Source of the DNA: Chrysemys picta bellii
Lineage: Eukaryota; Chordata; Testudines; Emydidae
Length of the DNA stretch: 64,000 bases
NCBI RefSeq assembly: GCF_011386835.1
Contig: NC_088791.1
Coordinates: 127,572,943 to 127,636,942 of the forward strand
Direction of reading: 5' to 3'
Shown here: positions 1 to 13,214 of the stretch, one piece after another
How positions within the stretch are numbered: position 1 is the first letter of the stretch
How the letters are laid out: each line of letters opens with the position of its first letter
The notes under the pieces: model-generated
Database searches by the model: none
What the model was told of the DNA's origin: nothing
Seen by the model: only the letters and a program-made list of their open reading frames with translations
Position numbers and translations under genes: made by a program

Positions 1-3000
1 CATCTCTGCTCACTTTGGCTAAACAGAAATGTGTCCCTTTGCAAAATCAAACACTGACAAATAAGAGAGCACGACACTGTATGATTTCTAGAGCTGATAT
101 AGGGCAATTTGTTCAGCAGAGTGATGTAAGCTTTGTTATGATTGCATCATCCATGACTTCTAGAAATAACATGATGCAATTCATACCATCTATGATGCAA
201 TACCAGCTTCAGATTGCATCATTCATTGTTTTGCCTAAAAAGCAAGTCCTGTCCAAACCCAGTCATAGATTTATTCATAGCTCCAGTCAAAGATGTATTT
301 TAGTCATTTCTGGTTTAAATTGAGATCCCTTCCCTTTATAACTCACTTATCCTCCGCCATTCCCCAGTCAAGGATCGTATATACTGACCCAATAGCATAT
401 CTTGAAAACTAGAGCCAATCAACAATTTTAAGCATCGTTTTCGTTCTCAGTGACCCAGAATTAGTAAAGTTTGACTACATTTATTTCAGAAGCATTTTGG
501 CTGTAGAGCAGTGTAATTATTGCTTTTCAGTATTGTACATTTGGGGAGATTGTTTTGATTAGTGACTTCTACACATTGAAATAAATAGCTTGTGAAAGTC
601 CAGCTTAAAAAAGGGAAAAATAACTGACAATCTCTTTTTTAAGTCCCTTTGTGAATGGGAAGCCTTTTTCATAAGTGTGATACATTTGGACTCTCCATTT
701 TGTTCACCATTTTGATACTGTCCTAAGAAACATAATTACAGACTATTGTTCACATTATAGAATGGTACTATGGAGCAGTATTTTAAAAGATAATTGTTTA
801 GTTACACTATTTTTAAAGTGTTGCTTCAGTTTAATTCAGTATTTATCGAGAGTCTAGTGTTTAGTTACCTGATTACGTTTATATAATCGTCTAATCTTTG
901 TTAATTTTCTTAATTGATAGTAACTGACATTTACTGTCAAATGTGGCATTCTTTCTAGAAAGCAGTACAAGAAATTGTGATGCAATATTATCTTTTCAAG
1001 ATTTCAAGTACTTATTGATGTGAAAATCGCAGGTGGTGTAAGGATGAAATTGTGACCCATTAATGTCATTGATAAAATTCCCATTGATTTCAGTGGGGCC
1101 AAGATTTCAGCCTAAATGTAGACTGCAGTTTTATTTAATTGCTTAAACCAGCATAATTGTTCCTGTAGAACATAACAGCCCTTCAGAAAATTACCTGGCA
1201 TTATGCTAATCCAGTGCAGTACCTAATTGTTCACCAATAGGCACCACCGCGTAAGTAGAGGGTACTTTTTTTGCCTTCTGCTTCTAATCCAGGTCAATGG
1301 GCATAAGTGCCGGCAAAAAGTTACTTGTATCTTTGCAGGGCTGGGGGCAACAACCATTAACTTCTTCCCTGTGTGTGTGTCTGTGTGTGATATTTGTGTA
1401 GATTTGTCCCTTCTCAAACAAAATTGATCAGTCCCCAACTGCCCTCCCCCACACCTCCATCCCGTACACTCTTCCCAGGACACTACACACTACCTTGGTG
1501 GTAAGGTTGCTGAGGTTCACATATTGCCTTACTTCATCACACCTACTCTGCTGTAACTCATGGTGTACCTACAGAAGTAAGTGAATTGGACATAGCCTTC
1601 CTAGACGCAAAAAATGGAACCCAGTTGTTTTAATTATCTGTATATTTTCTCATTTTATGCTGTTCAAGCTAATATAAATGGTGGTTCATGAGTTTTCTAG
1701 TTAGCATTTCTTGTTTACTGCATGAATATGGACAGGTTGATGCTTGTGCTGTAGTTTGCTGCTCATGTTCCCATCGATTGAAGGAAACTCATCAGTACCA
1801 ACTATTGAGCACTTGAGACTTTTAATTAAATTTTACTTGTACAGAGTATTTTTTTATTAAATTTTACTTGTACAGAGTATTTTTTTAATATGCCACTTGA
1901 GTGTCTGATTTTAATCAGACCTGAACAAACTGCCTGACTTATTTCAGTTGACAGCACTTGTTGTAGATTAATTTTACTGTTCAACATTTCATTGATGGAA
2001 AATAGAAGGTAATGTTCTGGGTGGATCAGAGTTTGGCCACAGAGTGTAAAAAATCGCTTGCAAATGCAGATGACAATTGGATTATTAAAAGGTCACTGTT
2101 TGTTCAAGCTTTGAAGTGTAATATCATATGTGATATCCTGTGGAAATCACACAAGAAATAGCCTGGATGGAATGCATATTTTAAAACTTGTTTTACAAAT
2201 TCAATTTCTTCTAGATATAGTTATGTACGTTAGCATAGATGTGCTAAATTAACTTTTAAGAGCTATCAGAGCTTCTTTGGGTTTTTTTTCTGATAAGCTA
2301 TGTCAGTTACAGTCTCTGTCTATTTCTGCTGTTGTTACTTGCTCATGTAATCATTGAAATTCTATACTAATATTGTATGGAGTGGGGTTCATAAAAGCGG
2401 TATTTTGTTAAATTAATCTCTTAATTTAGTTATTGTTTGCTGTTATGCTGTTGAGATTCACATTTCAGCCTTTTCTCTCCCCACTTCCCTTTTTTTTTTT
2501 TTTACGGTTAGTGATCAGTTACAATTGAAAAGGGTATCCATGGTGCAGTGTAAATTTGTGATTTTTTTGTTTTACATGATGCAGATGAAAGATCTGCTCC
2601 AAACCGCAAATGTGTTTAGAAAAGTATAAACCTGTCTCTGGGCTGTGAATCTAAAAGATGGTTGCACTCTCTTTGATCTGCTTGCCTCACCAATCTCAGT
2701 TTGAAATCAAGTTTTCCAGAATTAAAACAAAGCTTAGAGTTTTCACACCAGTAGTATGTAAATGTACTTGTTCGTGGGGTTTTTAATCTATTCAGAAGCA
2801 TAGGTTTTCAATTTAGTGTGTGAGGCATGAGCCATACAAGGACATATATCATTAAGACAAATATTAGAAGTAGGAGGCATGTAAAATTAATGTACATTTG
2901 TGTGAATATTTTATTATATTTATGTTTAAAAAGAACTTTTTTTCTTTACAATTTGGCTTAACATATATCACATACTTTTAGTTAAACTAATGTGCAGGTG

Positions 3001-3107
3001 CCCTGGGTCTGTTGTATCTTTGCAGTCTCTATTTGTTATTTCTTTCATTCTTTGCCGCCAACAGTATTGAGAATTGTATTAAATTAAGAAAATTTGTTTT
3101 AATTCAG
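1..3107 (+). other. ATXN10: ATXN10 intron upstream of the penultimate exon (partial)
   Basis: No coding exon was recognised here. The region is AT-rich and ends in an ordinary U2-type acceptor, a T-rich tract followed by CAG at 3105-3107. It contains a GT-rich stretch near 1371-1388, a perfect 31-bp tandem duplication at 1825-1886 and a T run near 2491-2504. In human ATXN10 the ATTCT repeat that expands in SCA10 lies in intron 9; this looks like the following intron, and no ATTCT tract is visible. The intron number is inferred from the position of the exon in the protein, counting back from the C-terminus. Confidence 0.7.
1825..1886. repeat. Perfect 31-bp tandem duplication (2 copies)
   Basis: Units 1825-1855 and 1856-1886 are identical. 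Each runs from ATTAAATTTTACTTG to a run of seven T. Perfect identity in neutral intronic DNA suggests a recent slippage or duplication event. Confidence 0.9.
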
Positions 3108-3171
3108 GTTTATCGATTAGATGGAATTCCACTGATCCTGGACAACTGCAGTATTGATGACAACAACCCTT
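3108..3171 (+). CDS. ATXN10: ATXN10 (ataxin-10) penultimate coding exon
   Basis: The 64-nt exon is read in phase 0 from its first base and ends after one base of a codon (phase 1). It encodes 21 residues beginning VYRLDGIPLILDNC and ending DDNNP. This matches the start of the C-terminal armadillo-like segment of ataxin-10, where the motif DGIPLILDNC is strongly conserved. The split codon CCT-T continues with TT of the exon at 27896 to give N-P-F, as in other ataxin-10 proteins. The acceptor is CAG at 3105-3107 and the donor is GTATCCTTT at 3172. Ataxin-10 is a cytoplasmic armadillo-repeat protein implicated in neuronal survival, neuritogenesis and cytokinesis. Identification is by recognition of the protein and by the exact splice-frame fit. 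Confidence 0.93.
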
Positions 3172-3180
3172 GTATCCTTT
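3172..3180 (+). promoter_or_regulatory. ATXN10: U12-type 5' splice site (GTATCCTTT)
   Basis: The donor at the only frame-compatible exon end reads GTATCCTTT. This equals the U12-type consensus (A/G)TATCCTTT and is a poor U2 donor, with T at -1 and C at +5. A U2-like alternative GTGAAG starts 11 nt downstream at 3183. Using it would add an in-frame TAA at 3180-3182. Confidence 0.88.
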
Positions 3181-3252
3181 AAGTGAAGTTGTAACAGACT
3201 AAATAATGTATATTCTCCTATAACATAATTGAGGGGACATTGTATGCATATA

Positions 3253-3444
3253 AACCTCTACCCCGATATAACGCGACCCGATATAACACAAATTCGGATA
3301 TAACGCAGTAAAGCAGTGTTCCGGGGTGGCGGGGCTGCACACTCCAGCGGATCAAACCAAGTTCGATATAACGCGGTTTCACCTATAAAGCAGTAAGATT
3401 TTTTTTTTGGCTCCTGAGGACAGCGTTATATCGAGGTAAAGGTG
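3253..3444. mobile_element. 192-bp TA-flanked MITE (mariner/pogo-like)
   Basis: Terminal inverted repeats are visible: the left end is AACCTCTACCCCGATATAAC and the right end read in reverse is CACCTTTACCTCGATATAAC. TA flanks both ends (3251-3252 and 3445-3446). Internal GATATAACGC motifs repeat. It is too short to encode a transposase. Assignment to the Tc1/mariner-pogo group rests on the TA target site and TIR style. Confidence 0.75.
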
Positions 3445-3598
3445 TATATATGTGTTGGCATACCTCTGATAATCTTCGGAGTTGTTCGTTGTATCCAATG
3501 TCACTGAACAGGTGTTTTCTCCTGGATTTACATTAAGGTCTCAGATTTAATCATTGACTGTGGTCATCTTGAGTATAACCTGTTCTTAAACTGTAGCT

Positions 3599-3908
3599 CA
3601 GGGGTCGGCAACCTTTCAGAAGTGGTGTGCCAAGTCTTCATTTATTCACTCTAATTTAAGGTTTTGAGTGTCAGTAATACATTTTAACATTTTTAGAAGG
3701 TCTCTTTCTATAAGTCTATAATATATAACTAAACTATTGTTGTATGTAAAGTAAATAAGGTTTTTTAAATGTTTAAGAAGCTTCATTTAAAATTAAATTA
3801 AAATGCAGAGCTCCCAGACTGGTGGCCAGGACCCAGGCAGCGTGAGTGCCACTGAAAATCAGCTCGCTTGCTGTCTTTGGCACACGTGCCATAGGTTGCC
3901 TACCCCTG
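3599..3908. mobile_element. 310-bp non-autonomous hAT element
   Basis: The left end is CAGGGGTCGGCAACCTTTC and the right end is GGTTGCCTACCCCTG, forming inverted termini. It is flanked by 8-bp duplications, CTGTAGCT at 3591-3598 and CGGTAGCT at 3909-3916 (one mismatch). This is the hAT signature of CAG...CTG ends with 8-bp TSDs. No transposase ORF is present. Confidence 0.88.
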
Positions 3909-4793
3909 CGGTAGCTCCTACTAATCTGTATAATGCAAATACTCCAGGCTACTGTACAAGGCATTACAAATCACCCTGGCAAAGAGTTGATTTCATATTA
4001 GGACATGAAAGCGAAAGAGTTTATTTTTAAAAAAAGTCCTAGTTAGGGTAATACCTGAACATCCTTAGAAATTTCTATTTTTCAATACTGAGTCTTTGAC
4101 CTTGTTCGTAAAATTGAAGATGCCCTTTTGATCACTTGATGTTTTGTGCTGGTGTTGTTTCTGAATACTATATGAACTGAGAAATACATACATGTACAAC
4201 ATAACATCAAAATGCAATTTTTTTTTAAATCAATAGCTTAAGAGAACAAGACCTTCCTCACTCTCAGCTGAACAACGTCCAGACAGAGGCTTGGATAGTG
4301 TTATTTTTAAAGCGTTCAAGACAAATTCCTGGGAATGTTTTGTCTTGGCCTGTGCGTAAAATAGTCAGATAATGCTCTAGGGAGATTATGGATTAAATCC
4401 TACCCCATTGAAGTCAATTTGAGTTTTGCCATTGACATCAGTGGGACTAGGGTTGTCACCCTGTGGATGGTTTGTGACTCTGAGTGTCACTATACTGCAA
4501 TAAATAATCTCCAGCACCCAGTTTCAGAGCCGGTGTGAATTGACTCAGGCTTTTGGGTGACTCAGGCTGCTGTGCTGAAAAAGGCAATGTAGTCATTTGG
4601 GCTCAAGCCCAGGCTCTGAAATCCATCCCCCCTTGTGGAGTTCCAGACCCCAACTTCTAGCCCAGGCCCAAATGTCTACATCGTTATTTTTAGCCACCCC
4701 TGCCCGAGCCATAGTCAGCTGACCTAGGGGCTGTGGATGTTTTATTGCAGTGTAGACATACTCTAAGGCCCTGATCCAGGAAAGCATCCCTGT

Positions 4794-4890
4794 TCAGGAA
4801 AGCACTTAAAGACATGCTTACATTTATGCCATAGAAGTCAGTGAGACGTAACATGCTTCAAGTTAAGCATGTCCTTAAGTGCTTTCCTGA
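4794..4890. repeat. Foldback (MITE-like) element, 26-bp arms
   Basis: Arms 4794-4819 and 4865-4890 are inverted copies with one mismatch in 26, built around TCAGGAAAGCACTTAA. The spacer carries GAAGTCAGTGAGAC. Similar arms occur at 15974-16062 and 48887-49061, so this is a dispersed family. Confidence 0.75.
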
Positions 4891-5782
4891 ATTGGAGTGA
4901 ACTTGGAGTGTTTCTTGAATCGGTACCTATGTCTTGTTTTTTAACATCCTCAATATCCCTTGTTCACTGTTAGAGCTCTGGATTGGGATTCATAATAGAA
5001 ATCTGAATTAAGACCATACTTGGTCATTGTAACTGACCTCAGAGCTTTTGCGTCAATTGACACTTGTCCAGTGAACTGAAATAAGTAGATAGAATAGTAA
5101 GCAGTCCATCAATTTTACACACGTATTAAATCTGACTAGTGGAAAAATAGTTCTCAACTCAGAGACTTATGTGGCAATTTATGTGAGGGGGAAAAATAGT
5201 TAAGTCAATTAATGACGCAGGTTATTGGACTGGTATGATATGAACAGTGCAAATGATGCATTATAGGGGCTTTTTTGTGGCTTAAAAACAGTAGCATCCC
5301 TAAAGAGCAGCAACTGCAAAACTCAGGAGGATTATAACTTGAAGGAAACTACTTTAAAAATCTCTTGGACATTTTTATCATGGCAATTTTATTGTCAGAG
5401 CAACATCTAGGTACCCACTAATTGTCGCAATCAGTTGTGAGGTGGTAAGTCATCTCTAGACAGCATATTAGGATAACTAACAACATTTGATCCAGTGACT
5501 ACAGCCAACGTGATTACCGACATGTGATGTGCAGACCCTGAACAGACTGACAATACAGTCTGTTTACCATCCTCAGAGTTCATTTTTAGAGTCCAGCCAA
5601 ACCTGACCACAACTTCTAGACTACAGTTAGGTTTTGTTTTTTATTTTTTATATTTTTTAAAAAGTTAATTCAGATTAACAAATTAACTTCGGAGTAAAAA
5701 TCCACCTGCAGCAAATATGGTAAAACAAAGAACAAAACTGTGAAAAGGATTCTAATTTTCATCATAATTTCATTGCATAACT

Positions 5783-5849
5783 ATGGTTAACCTATCATTT
5801 AAATCAGCTTTGGTACCAATTAACTAGAGGGTAGCTAATGTGATGCCGA

Positions 5850-5888
<39 letters not shown>

Positions 5889-7323
5889 CCAGAGGAGATT
5901 ACAGGCCAGTAAACCTAACTTCAGTACCAGGCAAATTGGTTGAAACTAGTAAAGAACAGAATTATCAGAAACACAGATGAACATGCTTCGTTGGGGAAGA
6001 GTTAACACGGCTTATGTAGAGGAAAATCATGCCTCACAAATCTCTTAGAATTCTTTGATGGGGTCAACAAACATGTAGACAAGGGTGATCCAGTGGGTGT
6101 AGTGTACTTGGATTTTTAGAAAGCCTTTCACAAGGTTCCTCACCAAGGGCTCTTAAGCAAAGTCATGGGTTAAGAGGGAAGGTCCTCTCATGGATCAGTA
6201 ACTGGTTAAAATATAGGAAACAAAGAATAAGTGGTCACTTTTCACAATGGAGAGAGGTAAATAGTGGGTTCCCCCAAGAATCTGTAGTGGGACGACTGCT
6301 GTTCAACATATTCATAAATGATCTGGGAAAAGGGGTAAACAGTGCAGTGGCAAAATTTGCTGATGGTGCAAAAATAATCTAGATTGTTAAGTCCAAAGCA
6401 GATTCCAAAGAGTTAAAGTGATCTCACAAAACTGGGTGACTGGGCAACACAATGGCAGATGAAATTCAGTGTTGATAAATGCAAAGTAATGCACATTGGA
6501 AGGTCTAAACTCAGCTATGCATAGAAAATGATGGGGTCTAAATTAACTGTTACCACTCAAGAAAGAGATCTTGGAGTCATTATGGATAGTTCTCTGAAAA
6601 CAATCACTCAATGCGCAGTGGAAGTCTAAAACACTAAAAGAATGTTAGGAACCATTAGGAAAAGTATGGATAAGAAGACAGTAAATATCATATAAATCCA
6701 TAGTATGCTCACACTTTGAATACTTCATGCAGTTCTGGTCGCCTCATCTCAAAAAAAGACTTATTAGAATTGGAAAAGGTACAGAGAGAGGCAACAAACA
6801 TAATTGGGTTATGGAAAATTTTAAAAGACTGGGACTGTTCAGGTTAGAAAAGAGATAACAAAGGGTGGACAGAATGGAGGTCTATAAAATCATGAATGGT
6901 GTGGAGAAAGTGAATAAGGAAGTGTTATTTACCCCTTCACATAACACATGAACCAGGGGTTAACTGATGAAATTAATAGGCAGCAGGTTTAAAACGAATA
7001 AAAATAAGTACTTCCCAAAACGCACAGTAAACCTGTCAAACTTGTTGTCAGGTATATTGTGAAGGCCAAAAATATAACTCTGTGTGCAAAACAGAATTTT
7101 GTAAGTTTATGGAGGGTAGGTCCATCAGTGGCTATTAGCAAAGATGCTCAGGGACTTGCAACCCCATGTCTCTGACCGGCAGATGTTGGGACTCCACAAC
7201 AGGGGATGGATCACTTGACAAGGGCCCAGTTCTGTTTATTCCCTTTGAAGCATCTGTCATTGTCCACTGTTGGAAGACAGGATACTGGACTAATTGCACC
7301 GTTGGTCTTTTTTATGTTCTTAA
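5783..7323 (+). mobile_element. CR1 LINE, 5'-truncated, with RT remnants and 3' UTR
   Basis: The copy begins within ORF2 and runs through reverse-transcriptase remnants, including [10 protein letters not shown] and the segment for LFNIFINDLGK near 6301-6330. It continues through the maturation and 3' UTR region to the usual CR1 end (GACAGGATACTGG then TTGGTCTTTTTTATGTTCTT). Stops and frameshifts are frequent, so it is dead. An internal A run of about 6 bases in related copies has grown to 30 bases here (5856-5885). Confidence 0.9.
5856..5885. repeat. Poly(A) tract, 30 bp, internal to CR1
   Basis: Thirty consecutive A lie between CTTTT and GCTCCAGAGG. In the second CR1 copy the same place reads TTTTAAAAAGG (about 35390-35400). 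This is therefore expansion of an internal A stretch, not a retrotransposition tail. Confidence 0.9.
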
Positions 7324-10300
7324 CAAAGCTCAGTTATTTATAAAATTATAACTAATGTAATATTTTTCCATACATTTTGATATAATTGACTTTTTATGAG
7401 TGCAATTATAGACATTGTAACACTTTGGAGCGAAGATGAAATGCCACTTGTTTGAATTTAAAGGTTTATCTAATGTAGTAACACCTTTTAATATGAGCTT
7501 TCATCACAGACTTGTTATGCATACACACAAGGGGGCAGTGTTCAGATTGCTGTGGGTACATTAACCCTGAACTTTCTCACTCTTGTGGAGTTGTCATTGG
7601 GATATTAATGTTGCATTAACCTTTTCTTTCATGTTAGTTAGCACTTGGTTCTGTTTTGCCTTCTTATTGCTTAAATGCATTCTTATAAACATACAAAATT
7701 CAACAACTTTTTTTTAAATGGTGGGTGGGTAGTAAGGTCCTGCTTTGCTGTGACAAACTTTTCTGAAATGGTCAAAATTATTATTTTGATTCTCTATTTT
7801 TGGCTACTGCCTTCAGGACTTTCTCAGCCTCAAATATCTGACCATATTTAGTCACAGTTTCTCTCCCTACCATCATATTCTCACACATGAGTGATGAATC
7901 CATTTCAAATAAGAGATTGGAAGCTGCCTGGCTTATGAAATTAAGTACCTGAACCTGCCCTTTCATAATGATGTCCTCCACCCTCCCTTTCACTTGTGTA
8001 CAGACCTCAGGAGACCACCTTTATCCTTAAGGTCAAGTGCTCCTTTAATGCTGTTATGCAGCATGAATTTGACTTCCCCCTCCTCTTCTAAGCATTCCAT
8101 GTGATGCATTCCCAGCGTGTCTCATTGGGAGAGCAAGAGGAAGAGTTCAGAATTAGTTTCTGGTCTCCTGCTTTGTAGTACATTCTGCTACCTCTGGGCA
8201 CTAAGGCTAGATCATGTTTGTTGATCAAATATGAGTGTAAAACAGATTAGTGCATCTTTAAATTATAATAATCTAGGGAGATTTTATTTTCAACCTCAGT
8301 TTGGAACACATTTTATCTACCCTGTCTGTAAGCAAAAAATCCACCTTTACTGAGATTAGACAGCCAGCCCACTTCCACTTTAAAAAAAAAAAATTTTTTT
8401 TTTGCCAAAATTGCAACTCTGATCCAAAGACACTTGGTCTGTCTTCTCTTTCTTTTTATTTCTTTTTTTAATTGCAAGTACTTGGGTGGCTGTTCTGATA
8501 GATTTTTAGACTAACAGAAAGCTCATTATACATGATCACTTGTAATTGTGTTGCCGTTTTCCTTGATGTCATAATACATTTTGAAGGCAGTCTCACCAGA
8601 ACCATTCGCCTAAGTTCCTTTCAACTCTTTGCTGTATATGGAAAGGACACATAACCATCTCCAACTGAATTAAACATTTGACAGAATCTAATCACTCTTA
8701 TAAATGTACAATGCCTAGGAGAAGCCAGAGTTAAAAATCATTTTAAAAAGTCTTTAGAATATGAAAACCCTAAGGATTTCAGGCTTCATCTTACTAAATT
8801 GTTCTCTCTGCATGTTTTTCATTTTGTCCACAAGAGTAGAAAGTTTGAGTTTCATTTAAACACCTATGATTTCTTTCCGTGATTAAAAAAAAAAAAAATC
8901 AGGTCTGTAATGTCGTGTAAATATATAGTCCATTTTTTAATTTAAAAAGCATTTTGTGTAAAATCACTTCATGAGAAAAACAAACAATGAAATCATATAA
9001 ATGCATGATAAGATACAATTATAGAGCCACTCCTAGCTATAGTTCTAACTGCACTCTTCAGCAGTCGGGTGAGGATTTAGGGCTAGATTGTGTAAATTAA
9101 AGAATGCCCTCAACACTCATTGACTTCACTGAGAGCCGAGTTCTTGTCACCTTGCAAGAGTTGTTCAGCTGTTCACAATATTATTCCTTCAGGGGTTTAC
9201 AGAAACACCTGAGAACTTTATATAGAGGGCATTTCCCAAAATTCACTTTTACAGTCCCAATGCCTATTTTTGTGATTTAACTTTAATACTTGGCTGCATT
9301 TCTCAGATTTCTCTTGGGTTGAGCCTTTCCTAGTAGGTTATACTCAGATTCCTTTTTATAGGAAAACCGCTTAGATTTCCTACTAAACATTGCATAGATA
9401 TCTATTTTTATTTTTGATATTTATTATGAAGGCATCTGTAACGATTCTGTAGTTAAGGTTGCATTTTGATTTCCACTTAAAGCAGGCCTAACCTATGTTC
9501 TATATTTCACTAATTGAATTCAATCTCCAAATTTGACACACAAAATCATCAAAAGAGAATTGCATTTTCTATGTAATTCTTGTGGTAAAAGATTCCATAA
9601 TTTTTGCAGAGAAAACCTCTACAAATGCTTTTTTTTCCCCTGTAAAGCACACAATTTCCGAGGAGATGCTAGACTGCCATGTTAGAAGTTGAAAGAGCTG
9701 TTTGTAATTATTTAGAGAGGACAAAATACTTTCATAAGTCCCTTTATTGGTATCTGATGGAAATAAATCCAAAAGGGAAGAAGTCTCTGCTATGACATTT
9801 TCAAAATGAATTACTGTCTATGCAGACCAGTTACGGACCCCTAAGATTATATTCCATTAAATCTAGAACAGCTTCTATGGTGTATCTAAGAAATATCTCC
9901 ATCTTGATGACTTGTAAACCTACTTGTTGGAGTTCAATTAAGATGTCCAGGCAGCCTTAGCCTCTTGATGTTGCACTCAGATTGGATGCCCAGTTTCAGA
10001 GAGCTGTCAAGCAGTCTGTCTAGTTGTCAGATCTGACCCACATCTTTGGATGATGGGTTAGTTTTCCCTAGCAGGGTATCTAAACAGGCAGTTTTCAAAA
10101 GTAAAAGAAAAATAATCAAAGATGATTGTGCATATAGATTTACTTCCAACCCATCTACACAGCTTCTTCGAGTTAGATCCTCAACTGGTCTAAGTTTACA
10201 TAGTTCCATTTAAGTCAGTGGAACAGTGTTGATAAACATTAGCTGAAGATTTGGCCTCTGTGCGACTTGGAAAGAGGGAAAAGAAATTGGAGTGGAACAG

Positions 10301-12173
10301 GGACTATGGCTCTTTATATCGCATCTGAAGATTCAGACCCCTAAAGGAAAGATGCTCATGGCTGTATTGTTTCTGCTCCCCTGAAGTTTTCTTGCTCAGC
10401 ACCCAGTGGCACATGCCTATGTTATAAAAATGGATCTATATAAGAAACCAAGTAAAACTGCAGTTAATGGCAAATAAGCTTGCTTGCTTGCTTGCTTTCT
10501 TCCCTCACATTAAAAAAAAAAAAAGCTATAAGTGCATACCTGACGTACGTCCAGTTAGAAACTATTTTCTTCTTCTTCTTAAGGAAATGTAATCCTTTCC
10601 TACTTAATTACCAAAGGGATTCTTTGGGCTCAGTGTTTTGGTCAAAAAGGTCTATTTTAAGGTAAACTTGAAAGTAGCAAATATTTACTGGAGTCGCCTA
10701 ACTCAAAGTTGCCTTGACAAAGGCCATTCTAAGCAGAATTTTGCTGTGCCATAACTTCCCATGAATACCTTTGTAATAACTTTTATTTAGGGTGGCAAGC
10801 ATGTTTTTGAGGACTTTTCAATACATTTTTTAATTAGCAATAGAGTGCCCTGTGGCTTGCTCTCCATTTGTTTTGTGCTCTGTTTCTGGCATTTAGGAGT
10901 ACCAGAAGCATACTGCACATGTTCAGAGAGACAGTGGTTGTCTGTGGAAAAAGTCAACAGATTTTTTCCCTATACTTATAGTAGGATTAATTGGTCTGTC
11001 AAAGTTATTGCAGTTTGATAACAATTGGTAAGTTCTGCCATTTACAGTTAACGCGCCTCTGTAATTGTCTTGAATTTTATTTCTGCATTACAGAATTCTG
11101 TTGAATAAGCCACTACTTCCAAAACTGTTTCCAAACTAAGAAGTGAAATACAGGTTTGAATATATAGTGTTTTTCAAAATGTGTTCAGATTTTGTATGGA
11201 TGTATTGGAATGAAGATTTTTACCATTCTGCTGTTTTACATCTGGCTGAATACAACAGAAAGTCTCTTTAACTTGAATGACCTGCACAGTAAGTGTCTGT
11301 GTTATATGAACTCCAGTCTGGCAAAATTTTCTGTAATCAAAAGTGCAGTAATACTTGAAGGAAAAACAGGGACTGCCTTTTTTTTAATAATCGCGCAGCT
11401 GGGCACTGATGAGAAGCAAGAATTGGCAGCATTATTGAAAGGGAAACCTGTGGTTACTTTAGGCTTTCTTATTCCAGTGGTTGCTGTGAATCCACACACA
11501 CACAGAGCCCTTAGTTTGGATAATGGATAAAAATATAGAAAATATAAATAAAAGCTAATTTTCAGATGCTCCCTTTTAAACTTCTACCATTATATTCAGT
11601 CTGAAAGTTATCTGAGAGGTAGATTCAAAATATTTTTGACTTCATGGCAGCAGCTAGTATAATTGTGGTTCATGAAACCTCTGGCTAAAGATAGAAGAAA
11701 TCAAGTTGCTATGCTCTACAACAATGGCAGTTTGTTTTTGTAAAATGCCAGGAAAGACTTTTGGGGGAATTGACAGACATTTTATTTCAGAGTTAGAGTG
11801 CAACCTAAAACAGGCCACATACTGTGAAAAAGCCTCATTGCTGAATAGAAGCCAGTAGAAAGCAAAAATAGAAGGGTTATTAAATTTTTAGAGTGCGCCA
11901 TCATATAGTTAGCCACATTTATGTGAAAAAGCCTATCTCTAGTACGTTGCCTTTCTTTGAAAAGCTTGCCACAGACTCTCTCAATGCGTTCAACAATTTT
12001 TAGGTGCATTACACAATTCTGTATTTTCATAGACATAGACAGGACAATAGTATTTCACCTAACATGGTGCATGCACAGGGAGAAAACAGTACTAGTACTC
12101 TCCCAATCACTGTCTACAAACCAAGATCTTCCCATTTGAAACACACTATCCTTACCCTTCCTGTAGACCAGTG

Positions 12174-12530
12174 GTTCTCAACCTACAAGTAAGGCTCAAA
12201 TCTCCTGGTCTTGGTGGGCATGTCTCCCCTTGGGGGCAGCTCTGGGTTATTGCACCTGTACCGTGTGTGCTATTTCATGCTGTGTTGCTGCTGCTCTCAT
12301 TCTTGAGCACATAGAATTATTAATACTGTGTTGTTTATAAACCAGTACTGATTGGCATCATACTCCTTGAGGGTTTGAAAGCAATAATTTGTTGGTGACT
12401 CAGACAGGAGGTAAAGGCTGTTGATGGAAACCTGGTGGGCTCGAAAGAGGCCGGATCTGGAAGGAGAAGAGAGGACCCTGAATGTGGTGGATTAGATCAG
12501 GGGTTGGCCCCTCTGGCCAGTAGTGCCAAT
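12174..12530 (+). mobile_element. Possible hAT-derived fragment (left end only)
   Basis: It starts with CAGTGGTTCTCAACCT, a common hAT terminus in amniotes. I could not find a matching right end or a duplication. Boundaries are approximate. Confidence 0.35.
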
Positions 12531-13214
12531 GGCAAAACAAGATGGCAGCTGAGTGGGTTAGACTAGGAAGAAAATAAAAAGGGTGACCGCCAAAAAGGAA
12601 AGCACTATCTTGCCAAGCCTGCCAAATTCAACTCCCCTTTGTGAGATTTTTAAAAACCCAGAAATTCTGAAAGGTTTTTGGTTATGATGGCTACACAGAC
12701 TTTAATATAAATCCTTCTGCATGTGTCTTGCATTTATGCATAGCTGAGCTGATTTATCCAGGAGCTGGAATTGGTACAAAATTACACCCATTCCTTGAAC
12801 AGGAACCTGAACACTTTTTGAGCATCAGGGCTGATTCCTTTCCCTTCCTTTAATAGGCAGAATCTCGGCTTGCTGCTACACTTTCTCTGTGGTTTCTATA
12901 TAAGTGCTAATCCATAGTGAGCAGCTCAAATGTAAAGCCCTCAATCTTCCATGCTACAGGGCTTCCTGAGAGATGTGGTTGCACTATGCCATCTTTCCTG
13001 CGGAAACACCAGCATGCCGGATTCAAATGGGTCCCATCAGACCTCAGCAGTGTTGTTTGTTGCTGTGCTGATAGGTGAAACCATTGCTACCCACAAAGAC
13101 TCCTTTCAGTGAGGAAGGTGACTTGTCCACTCCCCAAACACTCCTGCCACTAAGGGGCCAGAGGGTGTGAAGATTCTTGCAGATAAAATGTAAGGCTTCC
13201 AGTCTTCAGAGAGG

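Noticed and set aside
15..323. 102-codon ORF at the left edge
   Set aside because: No domain, low-complexity MMQ/ASSM-type composition from ATGATGCA-like DNA, and no splice context.
1..3107. SCA10 ATTCT repeat
   Set aside because: No ATTCT array is visible; in human it lies one intron further upstream, outside this window.
11192..11530. 112-codon ORF (MYGCIGMKIFTILL...) as a secreted peptide gene
   Set aside because: The hydrophobic start resembles a signal peptide, but there is no supporting promoter, homology or splice evidence. It is probably chance in intronic DNA.
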